Source: Gammaproteobacteria bacterium
GTDB lineage: Bacteria > Pseudomonadota > Gammaproteobacteria > GCA-001735895
NCBI GenBank assembly: GCA_021767985.1
Contig: JAASSH010000066.1
Coordinates: 1-8,336, forward strand
DNA: 8,336 nucleotides
Direction of reading: 5' to 3'
Numbering within the stretch: the first letter of the stretch is position 1; every line of letters begins with the position of its first letter. The notes beneath the pieces were generated by a model. That model was not told the origin of the DNA, searched no databases, and saw only the letters and a program-made list of their open reading frames with translations. The translations under genes and the position numbers were made by a program. Shown here in pieces: positions 1-6,470 of this stretch.

Positions 1-187
1 CTGCGTTTTCGTTTTTCAACCCGGGTGATTATCGATCCTGCAACAAACGGGAGCGCCCCGGAGCCGCCCTTTTCCCGATCGTATCGCCGAATTAATCCAC
101 AAACTAGCGACCAATCAATTCACACCGCAAATCCCGAATTCTCGACTACCCTCTATATGATCATTTGACCAATCGCTGGGGTCTGTC

Positions 188-460
188 ATGTTTCAACCTA
201 CACCGTTCCGCATCTGTCTCGGCATTTCGCTGGCCTGGCCACTGCTCTGGATTTTGATCTTCGACCGCTGGTTCTTCTGGACGCCGCTCGGCTTGTTCGT
301 CGCACTCGGCATCCCGATCGTCGGCTGGCTGATCTGGTGGAAGTTCTACGAGGGAAATGGCGAAAAAGCGCTCACCGAAGGCAAGCTGATGCTGGCCAAA
401 AGTACGATTGCATTGAACCGGTTAAAAAAGCAGATCGCAAAAAAGCGGGCTTCGCATTAG
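188..460 (+). CDS. Small two-helix membrane protein of unknown function
   Basis: This 90-residue protein is not one I recognise. Two hydrophobic segments, about residues 9-26 and 29-51, are rich in Trp, Leu, Ile and Phe, with a short Asp-Arg turn between them, so it should form an inner-membrane helical hairpin. The last 35 residues are cytoplasmic-looking, strongly basic (several KK and KR pairs), and could form an amphipathic helix. The ATG follows GGGG about 7 bases upstream, a passable ribosome site. Base composition matches the neighbouring genes, and the hydrophobic-then-basic layout argues against a chance ORF. It stands alone on the + strand and converges on the ABC transporter operon, with repeat copy A in between. 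No function is proposed. Confidence 0.55.
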   Translation: MFQPTPFRICLGISLAWPLLWILIFDRWFFWTPLGLFVALGIPIVGWLIWWKFYEGNGEKALTEGKLMLAKSTIALNRLKKQIAKKRASH

Positions 461-497
461 CCAGCGACTGCTTCCGTTTTAAACCACCGACCATTCA

Positions 498-565
498 GGG
501 GACAGTGTAGCTGTGTCGTACTTGTCCGGGTGTTTGAACCTGGGCAAATTAAATATAGTGTCCCC
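498..565. repeat. 68-nt structured repeat, copy A (REP/MITE-like)
   Basis: An imperfect palindrome. The outer arms (498-509 with 554-565) begin GGGGACAGTGTA and end TATAGTGTCCCC. An inner 10-bp stem (522-531 with 538-547, two G-T wobbles) closes a 6-nt loop. The same layout recurs at 6380-6447 in the same orientation with 52 of 68 positions identical and no gaps. It lies between two convergent genes, 37 bp after the small membrane gene and 10 bp beyond the permease stop, a typical place for REP-type elements, and it could act as a bidirectional RNA 3' end. The class assignment is inference: no transposase gene is present in the window. Confidence 0.75.
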
Positions 566-575
566 GAAACTCCAA

Positions 576-1391
576 TTACTTGTCGCGGTTACCGATAAAC
601 TGCGTCGCGAGTAAAAGCACGCTGGAGACCAGGACCATGATCGTCGATATCGCGGCGATGGTCGGGTCGATGTAATCGCGCAGCGCGGCGAACATGTGCT
701 TGGTCAGCGTCGCGTTGACGCCGCCGGAGACGAAAATCGCGACGATGACCTCGTCGAACGACGTCAGGAACGACAACAGCGCCGCGGTCAGCACCGAAAA
801 CTTGATTTGCGGCAGCGTGATCGCGAAAAACGCCTTCAGCCGCGACGCGCCGAGGCTGCGCGCAACGAGTTCCTGGTTCAGGTCATAGGTTCTGAGCGAC
901 GCGGTGATAACGATCATCACCAACGGCGCGGCCAGCACGGTATGCGCCAGCACCAGGCCCGTGATCGTATTGTTGAGCCCGACCCGCCCGAAGGCATAAA
1001 AGGTGCCGATCGCGATCAGGATGACGGGCACGATCATCGGCGTGATCAGGAACATGAATACCGCGCGCGCCGCGCGGTGCCCGGAGACGAACAGCGCATA
1101 GGCCGCCGCCGTTCCCAGCGGCGTCGCCACCAGCATCGTCAGCACACCGATCTGCAACGACGTCACCGTGGCGCGCATCCACTTCGACGAGCCGAAGTAC
1201 TCGTCGTACCAGCGCACCGACCAGTTACTCGGCGGAAACTCGAGGTACTGCGAATCGGAGAACGACATCGGAATGACGATGAAGGTCGGGATCACCAGCA
1301 GCAGCATGATAATCGTCGCGACGATATAGAGCCACAGGCGGTCGCGGTGGGTGACCTGGGTGTCGGACGCGGGTTTTGTCAGCCAGCCCAT
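576..1391 (-). CDS. ABC transporter inner-membrane permease, PotC-type
   Basis: One of the two membrane subunits of a binding-protein-dependent importer of the spermidine/putrescine class (BPD_transp_1 fold). The 271 residues show about six membrane segments, roughly at 20-42, 76-101, 108-133, 140-165, 197-222 and 245-266. The cytoplasmic EAA loop that docks on the ATPase is visible at about 173-195 (QELVARSLGAS followed by ITLP). A periplasmic stretch follows helix 1 (about 43-75). Length is normal for PotC-like proteins. The ATG lies 4 bp after the stop of the preceding permease gene with only a weak ribosome site, so translational coupling is likely. It is the last gene of the operon; repeat copy A starts 10 bp beyond its stop. 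Substrate cannot be read from the permease. Confidence 0.93.
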   Translation of the reverse strand: MGWLTKPASDTQVTHRDRLWLYIVATIIMLLLVIPTFIVIPMSFSDSQYLEFPPSNWSVRWYDEYFGSSKWMRATVTSLQIGVLTMLVATPLGTAAAYALFVSGHRAARAVFMFLITPMIVPVILIAIGTFYAFGRVGLNNTITGLVLAHTVLAAPLVMIVITASLRTYDLNQELVARSLGASRLKAFFAITLPQIKFSVLTAALLSFLTSFDEVIVAIFVSGGVNATLTKHMFAALRDYIDPTIAAISTIMVLVSSVLLLATQFIGNRDK

Positions 1392-1395
1392 GTCA

Positions 1396-2289
1396 CTATT
1401 TACCGAACAGCGCCGCGTCGAACTTGAGCAGGCGCGCGGCGAGGTACAGGATGATCAGGGTTGCAATCAGCAGCACTACCCCGAGTGCGCTGGCCGCGCC
1501 CCAGTCGAACTGGTTCTCGAGGATCGCGGTGATTTGCGTGGCGACCATGACCACGCGGCCGCCGCCGAGCACCGCCGGGGTCACGTAAAACCCGAGGCAC
1601 AGCACGAACACGATCAGCGAACCGGCCACCATGCCGGACAGCGACAACGGGAAATAGACTTTCCAGAAGGCGTGCACCGGGGAGGCGCCGAGATTTGCCG
1701 CGGCGTGCATCATGTCGCGCTCGATCTTGCGCATCGAGCCGTACAGCGGCAACACCAGGAACGGCAGCATGATATGCGCCATGCCGATCAGCGTGCCGGT
1801 CATGTTGTGCACCAGCTTGACCGGCGTTTCCCACAGTCCGATGTAAATCGCGAAATCGTTGAGCATGCCCTTTTTCTGCAGCAGCACAAGCCAGGCATAG
1901 GTCCGCACCAGCAGCGAGGTCCAGAACGGCAGCAACACCGCCAGCATGAAAATCCCGGCCCAGCGCTGCGGCAGCAGCGCCAAAAAATAAGCCAGCGGGT
2001 AACCGATCAGGATACAGATCACCGTGGTCAGCAGGCTGACCTGGAAAGTGATCAGGAATACTCGCGCATAAGACTTGTACTGGACCATTTTCTGGTAATG
2101 CTCCAGCGAGAAGTTCCCGTCGCTGCCAACGAAGGAAAGGTAAAACAGCCAGCCGACGGGAATCACGATAATCGCCACGATCGCCAGTACCGCCGGCGCC
2201 GCCAGGCCGAGCAGGGTCAACTGCTCGCGCGCTTCCTGCGTTTTCAGTTCGTGTTCGTTGATGCCCGCGGTGTCGACCCGGTTTTCCAT
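1396..2289 (-). CDS. ABC transporter inner-membrane permease, PotB-type
   Basis: The first of the two permease subunits, 297 residues. A hydrophilic N-terminal tail of about 25 residues precedes helix 1 (about 27-53). Further membrane segments lie near 78-105, 111-137, 163-184, 216-240 and 265-286. The EAA loop is at about 191-216 (HAAANLGAS followed by YFPLS). Two PotB-class landmarks are visible: PFWTSLLVRTYAW (121-133) and the FYVTPAVLGGG stretch (234-244). It pairs with the downstream PotC-type permease to form the translocation pore. The gap to the upstream ATPase stop is 2 bp, consistent with coupled translation in one operon. Within this class, substrates include polyamines and other small organic cations or amines; which one is not decided by this sequence. 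Confidence 0.93.
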   Translation of the reverse strand: MENRVDTAGINEHELKTQEAREQLTLLGLAAPAVLAIVAIIVIPVGWLFYLSFVGSDGNFSLEHYQKMVQYKSYARVFLITFQVSLLTTVICILIGYPLAYFLALLPQRWAGIFMLAVLLPFWTSLLVRTYAWLVLLQKKGMLNDFAIYIGLWETPVKLVHNMTGTLIGMAHIMLPFLVLPLYGSMRKIERDMMHAAANLGASPVHAFWKVYFPLSLSGMVAGSLIVFVLCLGFYVTPAVLGGGRVVMVATQITAILENQFDWGAASALGVVLLIATLIILYLAARLLKFDAALFGK

Positions 2290-2291
2290 GG

Positions 2292-3404
2292 CTAGGCGTT
2301 ATCCGGTATGGTAATCACGTCTTCGCGGTGCAGGCCCAGTGAGACCCGGTCGCCGGGCTGTAATTCGTTTTGCGACGAAGCGGAGTCGGTGCTGAAACGC
2401 ACCGAGAGTTCGTGCCGGTCATCCACCGCCACCAGCGCGAACGCGGTCTCGCCCTGGAACACGAACTCGCGCACGGTGCCGTCGAACGCGATCGTCTTTT
2501 CCGGATCCACCGTCTCGCCGCGCAGGACGAACAACCGCTCCGGCCGCACTACCAGTAAATGATCGGCAGCCGCATCCGTGGCAGCTTCGGTCGTTACCAC
2601 CTGGTCGGCGAACATCAATCGTCCCGCGCTGTCGCCAGAGAGCGGCAGCATGGTCGACTCGCCGATAAAGTCGGCGACGAAAGCATTTGCCGGTTGGTTG
2701 TATATCACATGCGGCGTATCGACCTGGGCCAGCCGGCCGTCGTTGATGACCGCGATGCGATCCGACATGGTCAGCGCCTCGCGTTGATCGTGGGTCACGT
2801 AAACCGTGGTGACGCCGAGCTTTTCATGCAAATGCTTGAGTTCGATTTGCATGTGCTCGCGCAATTTCTTGTCGAGCGCGGACAGCGGTTCGTCCATCAG
2901 CAGAATGCGCGGACCGAAAACGAAAGCCCTGGCCAAAGCGACACGCTGGCGTTGTCCGCCGGACAATTGATCGATGCCACGCTCGCCAAACTCGGACAAC
3001 TGCACCGTCGCGAGCGCCTCGGCGACGCGCTCGGCGCATTCGGCGGGGCTTACCTTGCGCAACTTCAGCGGGAAAGCGACGTTTTCCGTCACCGACATGT
3101 GCGGAAACAGCGCGTAACTCTGGAACACCATGCCGACATCGCGCTTGTGCGGCGGCGTCAGGATCATCTCGGTATCGCCGAAGCGGATGCTGCCCGCGTC
3201 GGGCCGGTTGAAGCCGGCGATGGCCATCAGCAGCGTGGTCTTGCCCGACCCCGACGGTCCCAGCAGGGTCAGAAACTCACCGCTTTTGATTTCGAGGTCG
3301 ACCGAATCCAGCGCATACATCTGGCCGTATCGCTTGGTCAGGTCGCGAATATGAATCGGTAACGCGGTCGACGCCTGTGCCGACTGATTCGAATCGTTGG
3401 CCAA
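2292..3404 (-). CDS. ABC transporter ATP-binding protein, PotA-type
   Basis: The ATPase that powers the importer. Numbered from a TTG start at 3404 it has 370 residues. Motifs in order: Walker A GPSGSGKT (49-56), Q-loop Gln95, signature LSGGQ (147-151), Walker B ILLMDE (167-172), D-loop SALD (175-178) and switch His205. All are intact. A C-terminal TOBE-type domain (about 285-366) is present, as in PotA and related importer ATPases. An in-frame GTG at 3443 would add 13 residues, but it sits in the loop of a strong hairpin. TTG at 3404 has a G-run (3413-3418) 8 nt upstream that can pair with the anti-Shine-Dalgarno sequence, and gives the usual PotA length. The substrate class is inferred from the operon. 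Confidence 0.95.
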   Translation of the reverse strand: MANDSNQSAQASTALPIHIRDLTKRYGQMYALDSVDLEIKSGEFLTLLGPSGSGKTTLLMAIAGFNRPDAGSIRFGDTEMILTPPHKRDVGMVFQSYALFPHMSVTENVAFPLKLRKVSPAECAERVAEALATVQLSEFGERGIDQLSGGQRQRVALARAFVFGPRILLMDEPLSALDKKLREHMQIELKHLHEKLGVTTVYVTHDQREALTMSDRIAVINDGRLAQVDTPHVIYNQPANAFVADFIGESTMLPLSGDSAGRLMFADQVVTTEAATDAAADHLLVVRPERLFVLRGETVDPEKTIAFDGTVREFVFQGETAFALVAVDDRHELSVRFSTDSASSQNELQPGDRVSLGLHREDVITIPDNA

Positions 3405-3412
3405 AATAAGAG

Positions 3413-3418
3413 CCCCCC
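3413..3418 (-). promoter_or_regulatory. Ribosome binding site deciding the ATPase TTG start
   Basis: Six consecutive G on the minus strand end 8 nt before TTG at 3404. A G5 run can pair with CCUCC of 16S rRNA with one G-U wobble. It is not a canonical AGGAGG, but it is the only purine-rich tract at a workable distance from any in-frame start, and it lies outside the upstream hairpin. Confidence 0.45.
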
Positions 3419-3428
3419 GGGAAAAGTA

Positions 3429-3455
3429 CTGCCGGGCGGCCACGCCGCCCGGCAG
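3429..3455 (-). terminator. Intra-operon hairpin, probable attenuator
   Basis: A perfect 12-bp inverted repeat, CTGCCGGGCGGC and its complement, with a 3-nt loop and 11 of 12 pairs G-C. On the transcribed minus strand it is followed by TACTTTTCC, a short imperfect T tract. It begins 14 nt after the stop codon of the binding-protein gene and lies before the ATPase gene. This is the position where importer operons often have a stem-loop that partly terminates transcription or protects the upstream message, giving excess binding protein. The hairpin is seen; partial termination or mRNA stabilisation is inferred. The T tract is weak, so full termination is unlikely. Confidence 0.7.
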
Positions 3456-3469
3456 CGGTAACGCTTTGC

Positions 3470-4549
3470 TTACTCGCTCAGCATCTCCATGTAGAGCTCG
3501 AGCGCTTCGGTGCGATGCTTGGCATAAAAGTCCAGGCTAACCGGCAGCATCATCGGTACGTTCTTCGGATGCGACGGCAGCGACTCGATCAGGTCTTTCG
3601 GCGCCGTGGTCATTTCGTACGCCTTCTTGGTGGTCGGCCCGTAGGTGATATGGAACGGCAGGTTGTCCTGGTATTCCGGCTTCGAAATTTCCGCCAGGAA
3701 CTTCATCGCAACCTGCTTGTTCGGCGCACCTTTCGGCATCGCGAAGCAGTCGTAGTCGAGCAGCGCCTGGTTGAAGGTATAGCCTACCCTGGCACCGTCC
3801 TTCCTGGCGTTATCGAAACGGCCGTTCCAGCCGGTGGACATATCCACCTCGGCGTCCTTCATCAGCTGCGCCTGCTGCGCGCCGGAGCCCCAGAATACGG
3901 CGATATGCGGCTTCAGCTCGCGGATCTTGTTCACCGCGCGCTTCATGCCTTCCGTAGTCGACAACACTTCGTACACCTTTTCCGGCGGTACGCCGTCGGC
4001 CATCAGCGCCGGTTCGAGCGCGCCGTCGACATTATTGGCGCGGTAAGCGCGGGTGCCGGGGTACTTCTTGACGTTCCAGAAGTCGGCCCAGGAGCTGGGG
4101 GCGCCCGGGCTGCCCGGTGCACCGTACTTATCGGTGTTCCACGCCATCACGGTCGCGAAAACATCGGAACCGACGCAGTAATCGGTGTACAGGTTGGGAT
4201 AAAAATCGGAAACGTCGACCACGCTATAGTCGATCTTTTCCAGGCAGCCCTTGGCGGCGGCCGAGGCGGCGCCACCCGAACCGGTGACGACCAGGTCCCA
4301 GGAAACTGCGCCGGACTGCACCTGCAGGCAGGTTTTCGACATGCTGGCGCCCGATTCGCGGTTGATCGCGATTCCGGTATTTTTCGAGGCATCGTTGAAC
4401 AACGCATTATCCTGCGCCGCGCCATAGCTGCCGCCCCAGGATACGACCGTAATCGGATCGGCGGCGATTGCGATCGTGGTAAAGGCGGCCAGGCCGGCGG
4501 CGACAATGATTGACCGAACCCGAAGAGTCGGCTTGGTGAAATGAGACAT
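3470..4549 (-). CDS. Periplasmic solute-binding protein, PotD-like
   Basis: The substrate receptor of the importer, 359 residues. A Sec signal peptide is clear: a basic N-region (KPTLRVR), a hydrophobic core (about 13-26) and an AIA-A cleavage site near 29/30. There is no lipobox Cys, so the mature protein should be soluble in the periplasm. The mature start, PITVVSWGGSYG, is typical of spermidine/putrescine-like binding proteins (COG0687-type). Trp/Tyr/Asp-rich stretches follow (SWADFW 153-158, FWGSG 219-223, STGWNGR 238-244). Four Cys (74, 102, 125, 268) could form disulfides. The ATG has an excellent AGGAGGA site 5 nt upstream. It is the first gene of the operon. The substrate is probably a polyamine or similar small amine; I cannot verify the ligand residues. 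Confidence 0.92.
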   Translation of the reverse strand: MSHFTKPTLRVRSIIVAAGLAAFTTIAIAADPITVVSWGGSYGAAQDNALFNDASKNTGIAINRESGASMSKTCLQVQSGAVSWDLVVTGSGGAASAAAKGCLEKIDYSVVDVSDFYPNLYTDYCVGSDVFATVMAWNTDKYGAPGSPGAPSSWADFWNVKKYPGTRAYRANNVDGALEPALMADGVPPEKVYEVLSTTEGMKRAVNKIRELKPHIAVFWGSGAQQAQLMKDAEVDMSTGWNGRFDNARKDGARVGYTFNQALLDYDCFAMPKGAPNKQVAMKFLAEISKPEYQDNLPFHITYGPTTKKAYEMTTAPKDLIESLPSHPKNVPMMLPVSLDFYAKHRTEALELYMEMLSE

Positions 4550-4554
4550 TTTAG

Positions 4555-4561
4555 TCCTCCT
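4555..4561 (-). promoter_or_regulatory. Strong Shine-Dalgarno of the binding-protein gene
   Basis: AGGAGGA on the minus strand, 5 nt before ATG at 4549. It is the strongest ribosome site in the operon, much better than those of the ATPase and the permeases, and fits a need for excess periplasmic receptor over the membrane complex. Confidence 0.8.
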
Positions 4562-4646
4562 GCTTATTTATGTAGCGATTCGAATTCTTGTTTTTACTGT
4601 TTATATGCTTCAAGGACCGAGTTGTGTCTTAAGTCCTCAAAGCGGG

Positions 4647-4675
4647 AGTATATACACCGGATGATTGCTAATCCA
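4647..4675 (-). promoter_or_regulatory. Candidate sigma-70 promoter of the importer operon
   Basis: On the minus strand, TATACT (4652-4647) matches 5 of 6 bases of the -10 consensus. It lies 17 bp from TGGATT (4675-4670), which matches only 3 of 6 of the -35 consensus. This would give an AT-rich leader of about 90 nt before the binding-protein ATG. The weak -35 suggests dependence on an activator, if the site is real. The leader is AT-rich enough that other -10-like matches exist. Confidence 0.3.
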
Positions 4676-4744
4676 TAGCGGCAAACCTACAGGAATTTCA
4701 GGATAGACTATGCTTTAGGCATTGCTAACGCATTGTTGAACTCC

Positions 4745-4750
4745 AGGAGG
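4745..4750 (+). promoter_or_regulatory. Shine-Dalgarno deciding the cyclase TTG start
   Basis: A perfect AGGAGG, followed after 6 nt by TTG at 4757. The upstream in-frame TTG at 4733 has no such site and would place this motif inside the coding region, so the start is set at 4757. Confidence 0.75.
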
Positions 4751-4756
4751 TACGCC

Positions 4757-5632
4757 TTGCTATCGGTAGTTTCCAACAGCCTGGTGCTGATCGGCTGCTT
4801 CATCCTGCTCGCCTCCCTGGCGGTCGTCCGCAGGATTACCCGGCAATTGCCGGAGGGACGCTCCTGCAAAAGCTGGTGCGCGATGTCCGCTCTGATCGTC
4901 CTGTTCGTGGTCGGCTACCTGGGTTACATCGCGACTTTCTGGGGCCAGCATGCCGCCATCGTCGACCTGATCGTACCCGGCATTTTCTTTTTCGGCGCCT
5001 GCTTCGTCTGGTTTTCGACCTATATCGCGCTTCAAACCACCCTCGACGTGATGCGCATCAGCGACCTCGAGCTCGAGACCCTGACCGATCCGCTGACCGG
5101 CGTCTACAACCGAAGATTCATGGAGCAACGTCTCGCCGAGGAAATATCGAAGGCGCGCAGATACTGTTTTCAGCTGTCGATCCTGTTATTCGATCTCGAC
5201 CATTTCAAGCGGATCAACGACGAGCATGGCCACCAGGCCGGCGACCAAATGCTGATCGAAATCTGCGAGTTGGTAAAAGACCAGTTGCGCGATTCCGATC
5301 TGCTGGCGCGTTATGGCGGCGAAGAATTTCTCGTCATCGCGCCCAACACCGGCCCGTCGGAAGCTTCGTTGCTGGCGGAACGCCTGCGCACCCGTGTCGA
5401 GCTTAACGTATTCCTGAAAGGCCATGAAGATTCGCGCGGGAACGGGCTGCGTACGACTATCAGTATAGGCATGGCCAGTTTCGACGATGACAACGCCGAC
5501 GCGGAAACTTTGATCGGCAAGGCCGATCGAAGTCTTTACCAGGCCAAGGAAGAGGGCCGTAACCGGGCCATCGGTTGTCACGATACGCAAACGAGTGCAG
5601 GCATCACCGGAATCGCGACGCAAGCCAGCTAG
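4757..5632 (+). CDS. Membrane-bound GGDEF diguanylate cyclase
   Basis: Makes cyclic di-GMP from two GTP at the inner membrane. Numbered from TTG at 4757 it has 291 residues. Three membrane segments lie at about 5-26, 42-62 and 70-92, then a short linker (about 95-110) leads into a GGDEF domain (about 110-275). Catalytic landmarks are complete: DPLTGVYNRR (111-120), DLDHFKRIND (146-155) and GGEEF (187-191). RDSD (178-181), five residues before GGEEF, is a canonical RxxD inhibitory I-site, predicting product feedback. There is no EAL domain. TTG at 4757 is preferred over the in-frame TTG at 4733 because a perfect AGGAGG (4745-4750) sits 6 nt before it. The gene is divergent from the importer operon and convergent with the DUF2461 gene. 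The signal sensed by the short membrane region is unknown. Confidence 0.93.
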   Translation: MLSVVSNSLVLIGCFILLASLAVVRRITRQLPEGRSCKSWCAMSALIVLFVVGYLGYIATFWGQHAAIVDLIVPGIFFFGACFVWFSTYIALQTTLDVMRISDLELETLTDPLTGVYNRRFMEQRLAEEISKARRYCFQLSILLFDLDHFKRINDEHGHQAGDQMLIEICELVKDQLRDSDLLARYGGEEFLVIAPNTGPSEASLLAERLRTRVELNVFLKGHEDSRGNGLRTTISIGMASFDDDNADAETLIGKADRSLYQAKEEGRNRAIGCHDTQTSAGITGIATQAS

Positions 5633-5665
5633 TGTCATCGGGGGGCAGGCCACCGACGTGCGCCA

Positions 5666-6343
5666 TCAGATCTCGATGTCCTGCGCGTAGCAGATATAGT
5701 CCATTAGCGGCATCGCGGCCCTAAAGGTCTTTTCCACCTCGCCCACGAAACCGTCATCGAGAATGATTTCGGGCGGTTCGCGGCGCATCAGGAAAAAACT
5801 CTTACGCTTGAGATCCTCGATGTGCTCGTGCTCGGCATCGAAACCGCGCGGCGGGCGCTTTAAACCGTCGCCGCCGATGCCGCCGAAGTACTTCTTCACC
5901 GTACGACTCGACTTGATCCTCCCCCAGGCGTGCGGGTTATCGACGATGGTATTGCGTATTTTCAGCAGCTCGTCGCTTGGTGGCAGCCAGATTCCGCCAC
6001 CGAACACGGCTTCCTCGGTGGAAACATGCACGTAGAAACCCACCGTATGCGCGTCCTTGCCCAGTTCATGGCGAAACTGGCAGGCGGCATGCAGCTTGTA
6101 GGGGCGCTTGTCTTTGGAGAAACGCACGTCGCGGTAAATGCGAAACATCGAGCCGCCGTGCGGGCGCGAATCGGCAATAAAATGCGGCGAGATTTTCTTG
6201 AGCCGGGGCGCCATCGCATCGATAAAGGCGCACATCGGCTGCACCACCGCCTGCTGATAATCCGGTTTATGTTCGTTAAACCAGTCTCGATTGTTGTTTT
6301 TCGCCAGTTTTTCGTAAAACTCGAAGAATTTCGGTGTGAACAT
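5666..6343 (-). CDS. DUF2461 (TIGR02453-type) family protein
   Basis: A cytosolic protein of 225 residues without signal peptide or membrane segment. I recognise the DUF2461 family by its conserved blocks: NNNRDWF near the start (16-22), the basic/aromatic core FRIYRDVRFSKDKRPYK (67-83), GFYVHV (102-107), GGGIW (115-119), LKRPPRGFD (161-169) and DLKRKSFF (177-184). Length is normal for the family and both ends look complete. The biochemical role of the family is not established to my knowledge; the conserved Arg/Lys cluster might bind a phosphate-containing ligand, but that is speculation. It converges on the cyclase with a 33-bp gap. Its ATG has only a weak ribosome site. Repeat copy B begins 36 bp upstream of the start, so its promoter must lie in or beyond that element. 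Confidence 0.88.
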   Translation of the reverse strand: MFTPKFFEFYEKLAKNNNRDWFNEHKPDYQQAVVQPMCAFIDAMAPRLKKISPHFIADSRPHGGSMFRIYRDVRFSKDKRPYKLHAACQFRHELGKDAHTVGFYVHVSTEEAVFGGGIWLPPSDELLKIRNTIVDNPHAWGRIKSSRTVKKYFGGIGGDGLKRPPRGFDAEHEHIEDLKRKSFFLMRREPPEIILDDGFVGEVEKTFRAAMPLMDYICYAQDIEI

Positions 6344-6379
6344 ATCCAGTTCTCACAAGTCAGGGCCGGTAACAAGCCG

Positions 6380-6447
6380 GGGAACAGTATACCTGTTTCG
6401 TAGTTGCCCAAGTATTTGAACTTGAACGAATTAAGTATACTGTCCCG
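6380..6447. repeat. 68-nt structured repeat, copy B (REP/MITE-like)
   Basis: Second copy of the element at 498-565, same orientation and same length, 52 of 68 positions identical. The outer arms (6380-6391 with 6436-6447) keep ACAGTATA facing TATACTGT. The inner stem (6404-6413 with 6420-6429) keeps 8 of 10 pairs. Compared with copy A, several differences restore or improve pairing. It fills most of the gap between the divergent DUF2461 and radical SAM genes. Both arms carry a TATACT hexamer reading outwards (6391-6386 on minus, 6436-6441 on +), but no well-spaced -35 was found for either. Confidence 0.75.
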
Positions 6448-6470
6448 GGAAATTCGACAAGATCGATAGC

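Noticed and set aside
156..161. TATGAT as a -10 box for the small membrane gene
   Set aside because: No acceptable -35 hexamer lies 16-18 bp upstream (the bases there are CCCGAA-like); TTGACC at 165-170 is too close to the start codon at 188 to serve as its -35.
696..1427. Long open frame on the + strand opposite the PotC-type permease
   Set aside because: Its translation is Arg/His/Gln/Asp-rich with no hydrophobic core or motif, typical of an antisense shadow of a G+C-rich gene; the opposite strand has a clear permease.
1351..2295. Long + strand frame opposite the PotB-type permease
   Set aside because: Low-complexity His/Gln/Arg/Asp composition without domain motifs; it overlaps a well-supported permease throughout.
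2559..3362. Long + strand frame opposite the ATPase
   Set aside because: The opposite strand encodes every ABC ATPase motif in order; this frame shows none of any family.
3515..4513. 332-residue + strand frame opposite the binding protein
   Set aside because: Shadow composition (Arg/Gly/His-rich), while the minus strand has a signal peptide, a strong ribosome site and family motifs.
4733..4756. Upstream TTG start at 4733 for the cyclase
   Set aside because: It has no ribosome site and would put the perfect AGGAGG at 4745-4750 inside the coding region; TTG at 4757 fits better.
5633..5665. Terminator between the convergent cyclase and DUF2461 genes
   Set aside because: The 33-bp gap has a G-run but no convincing stem-loop with a T tract on either strand.
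6416..6441. TTGAAC and TATACT in repeat copy B as a sigma-70 promoter for the radical SAM gene
   Set aside because: The spacer is only 14 bp, too short for a normal promoter; kept only as a remark on the repeat.
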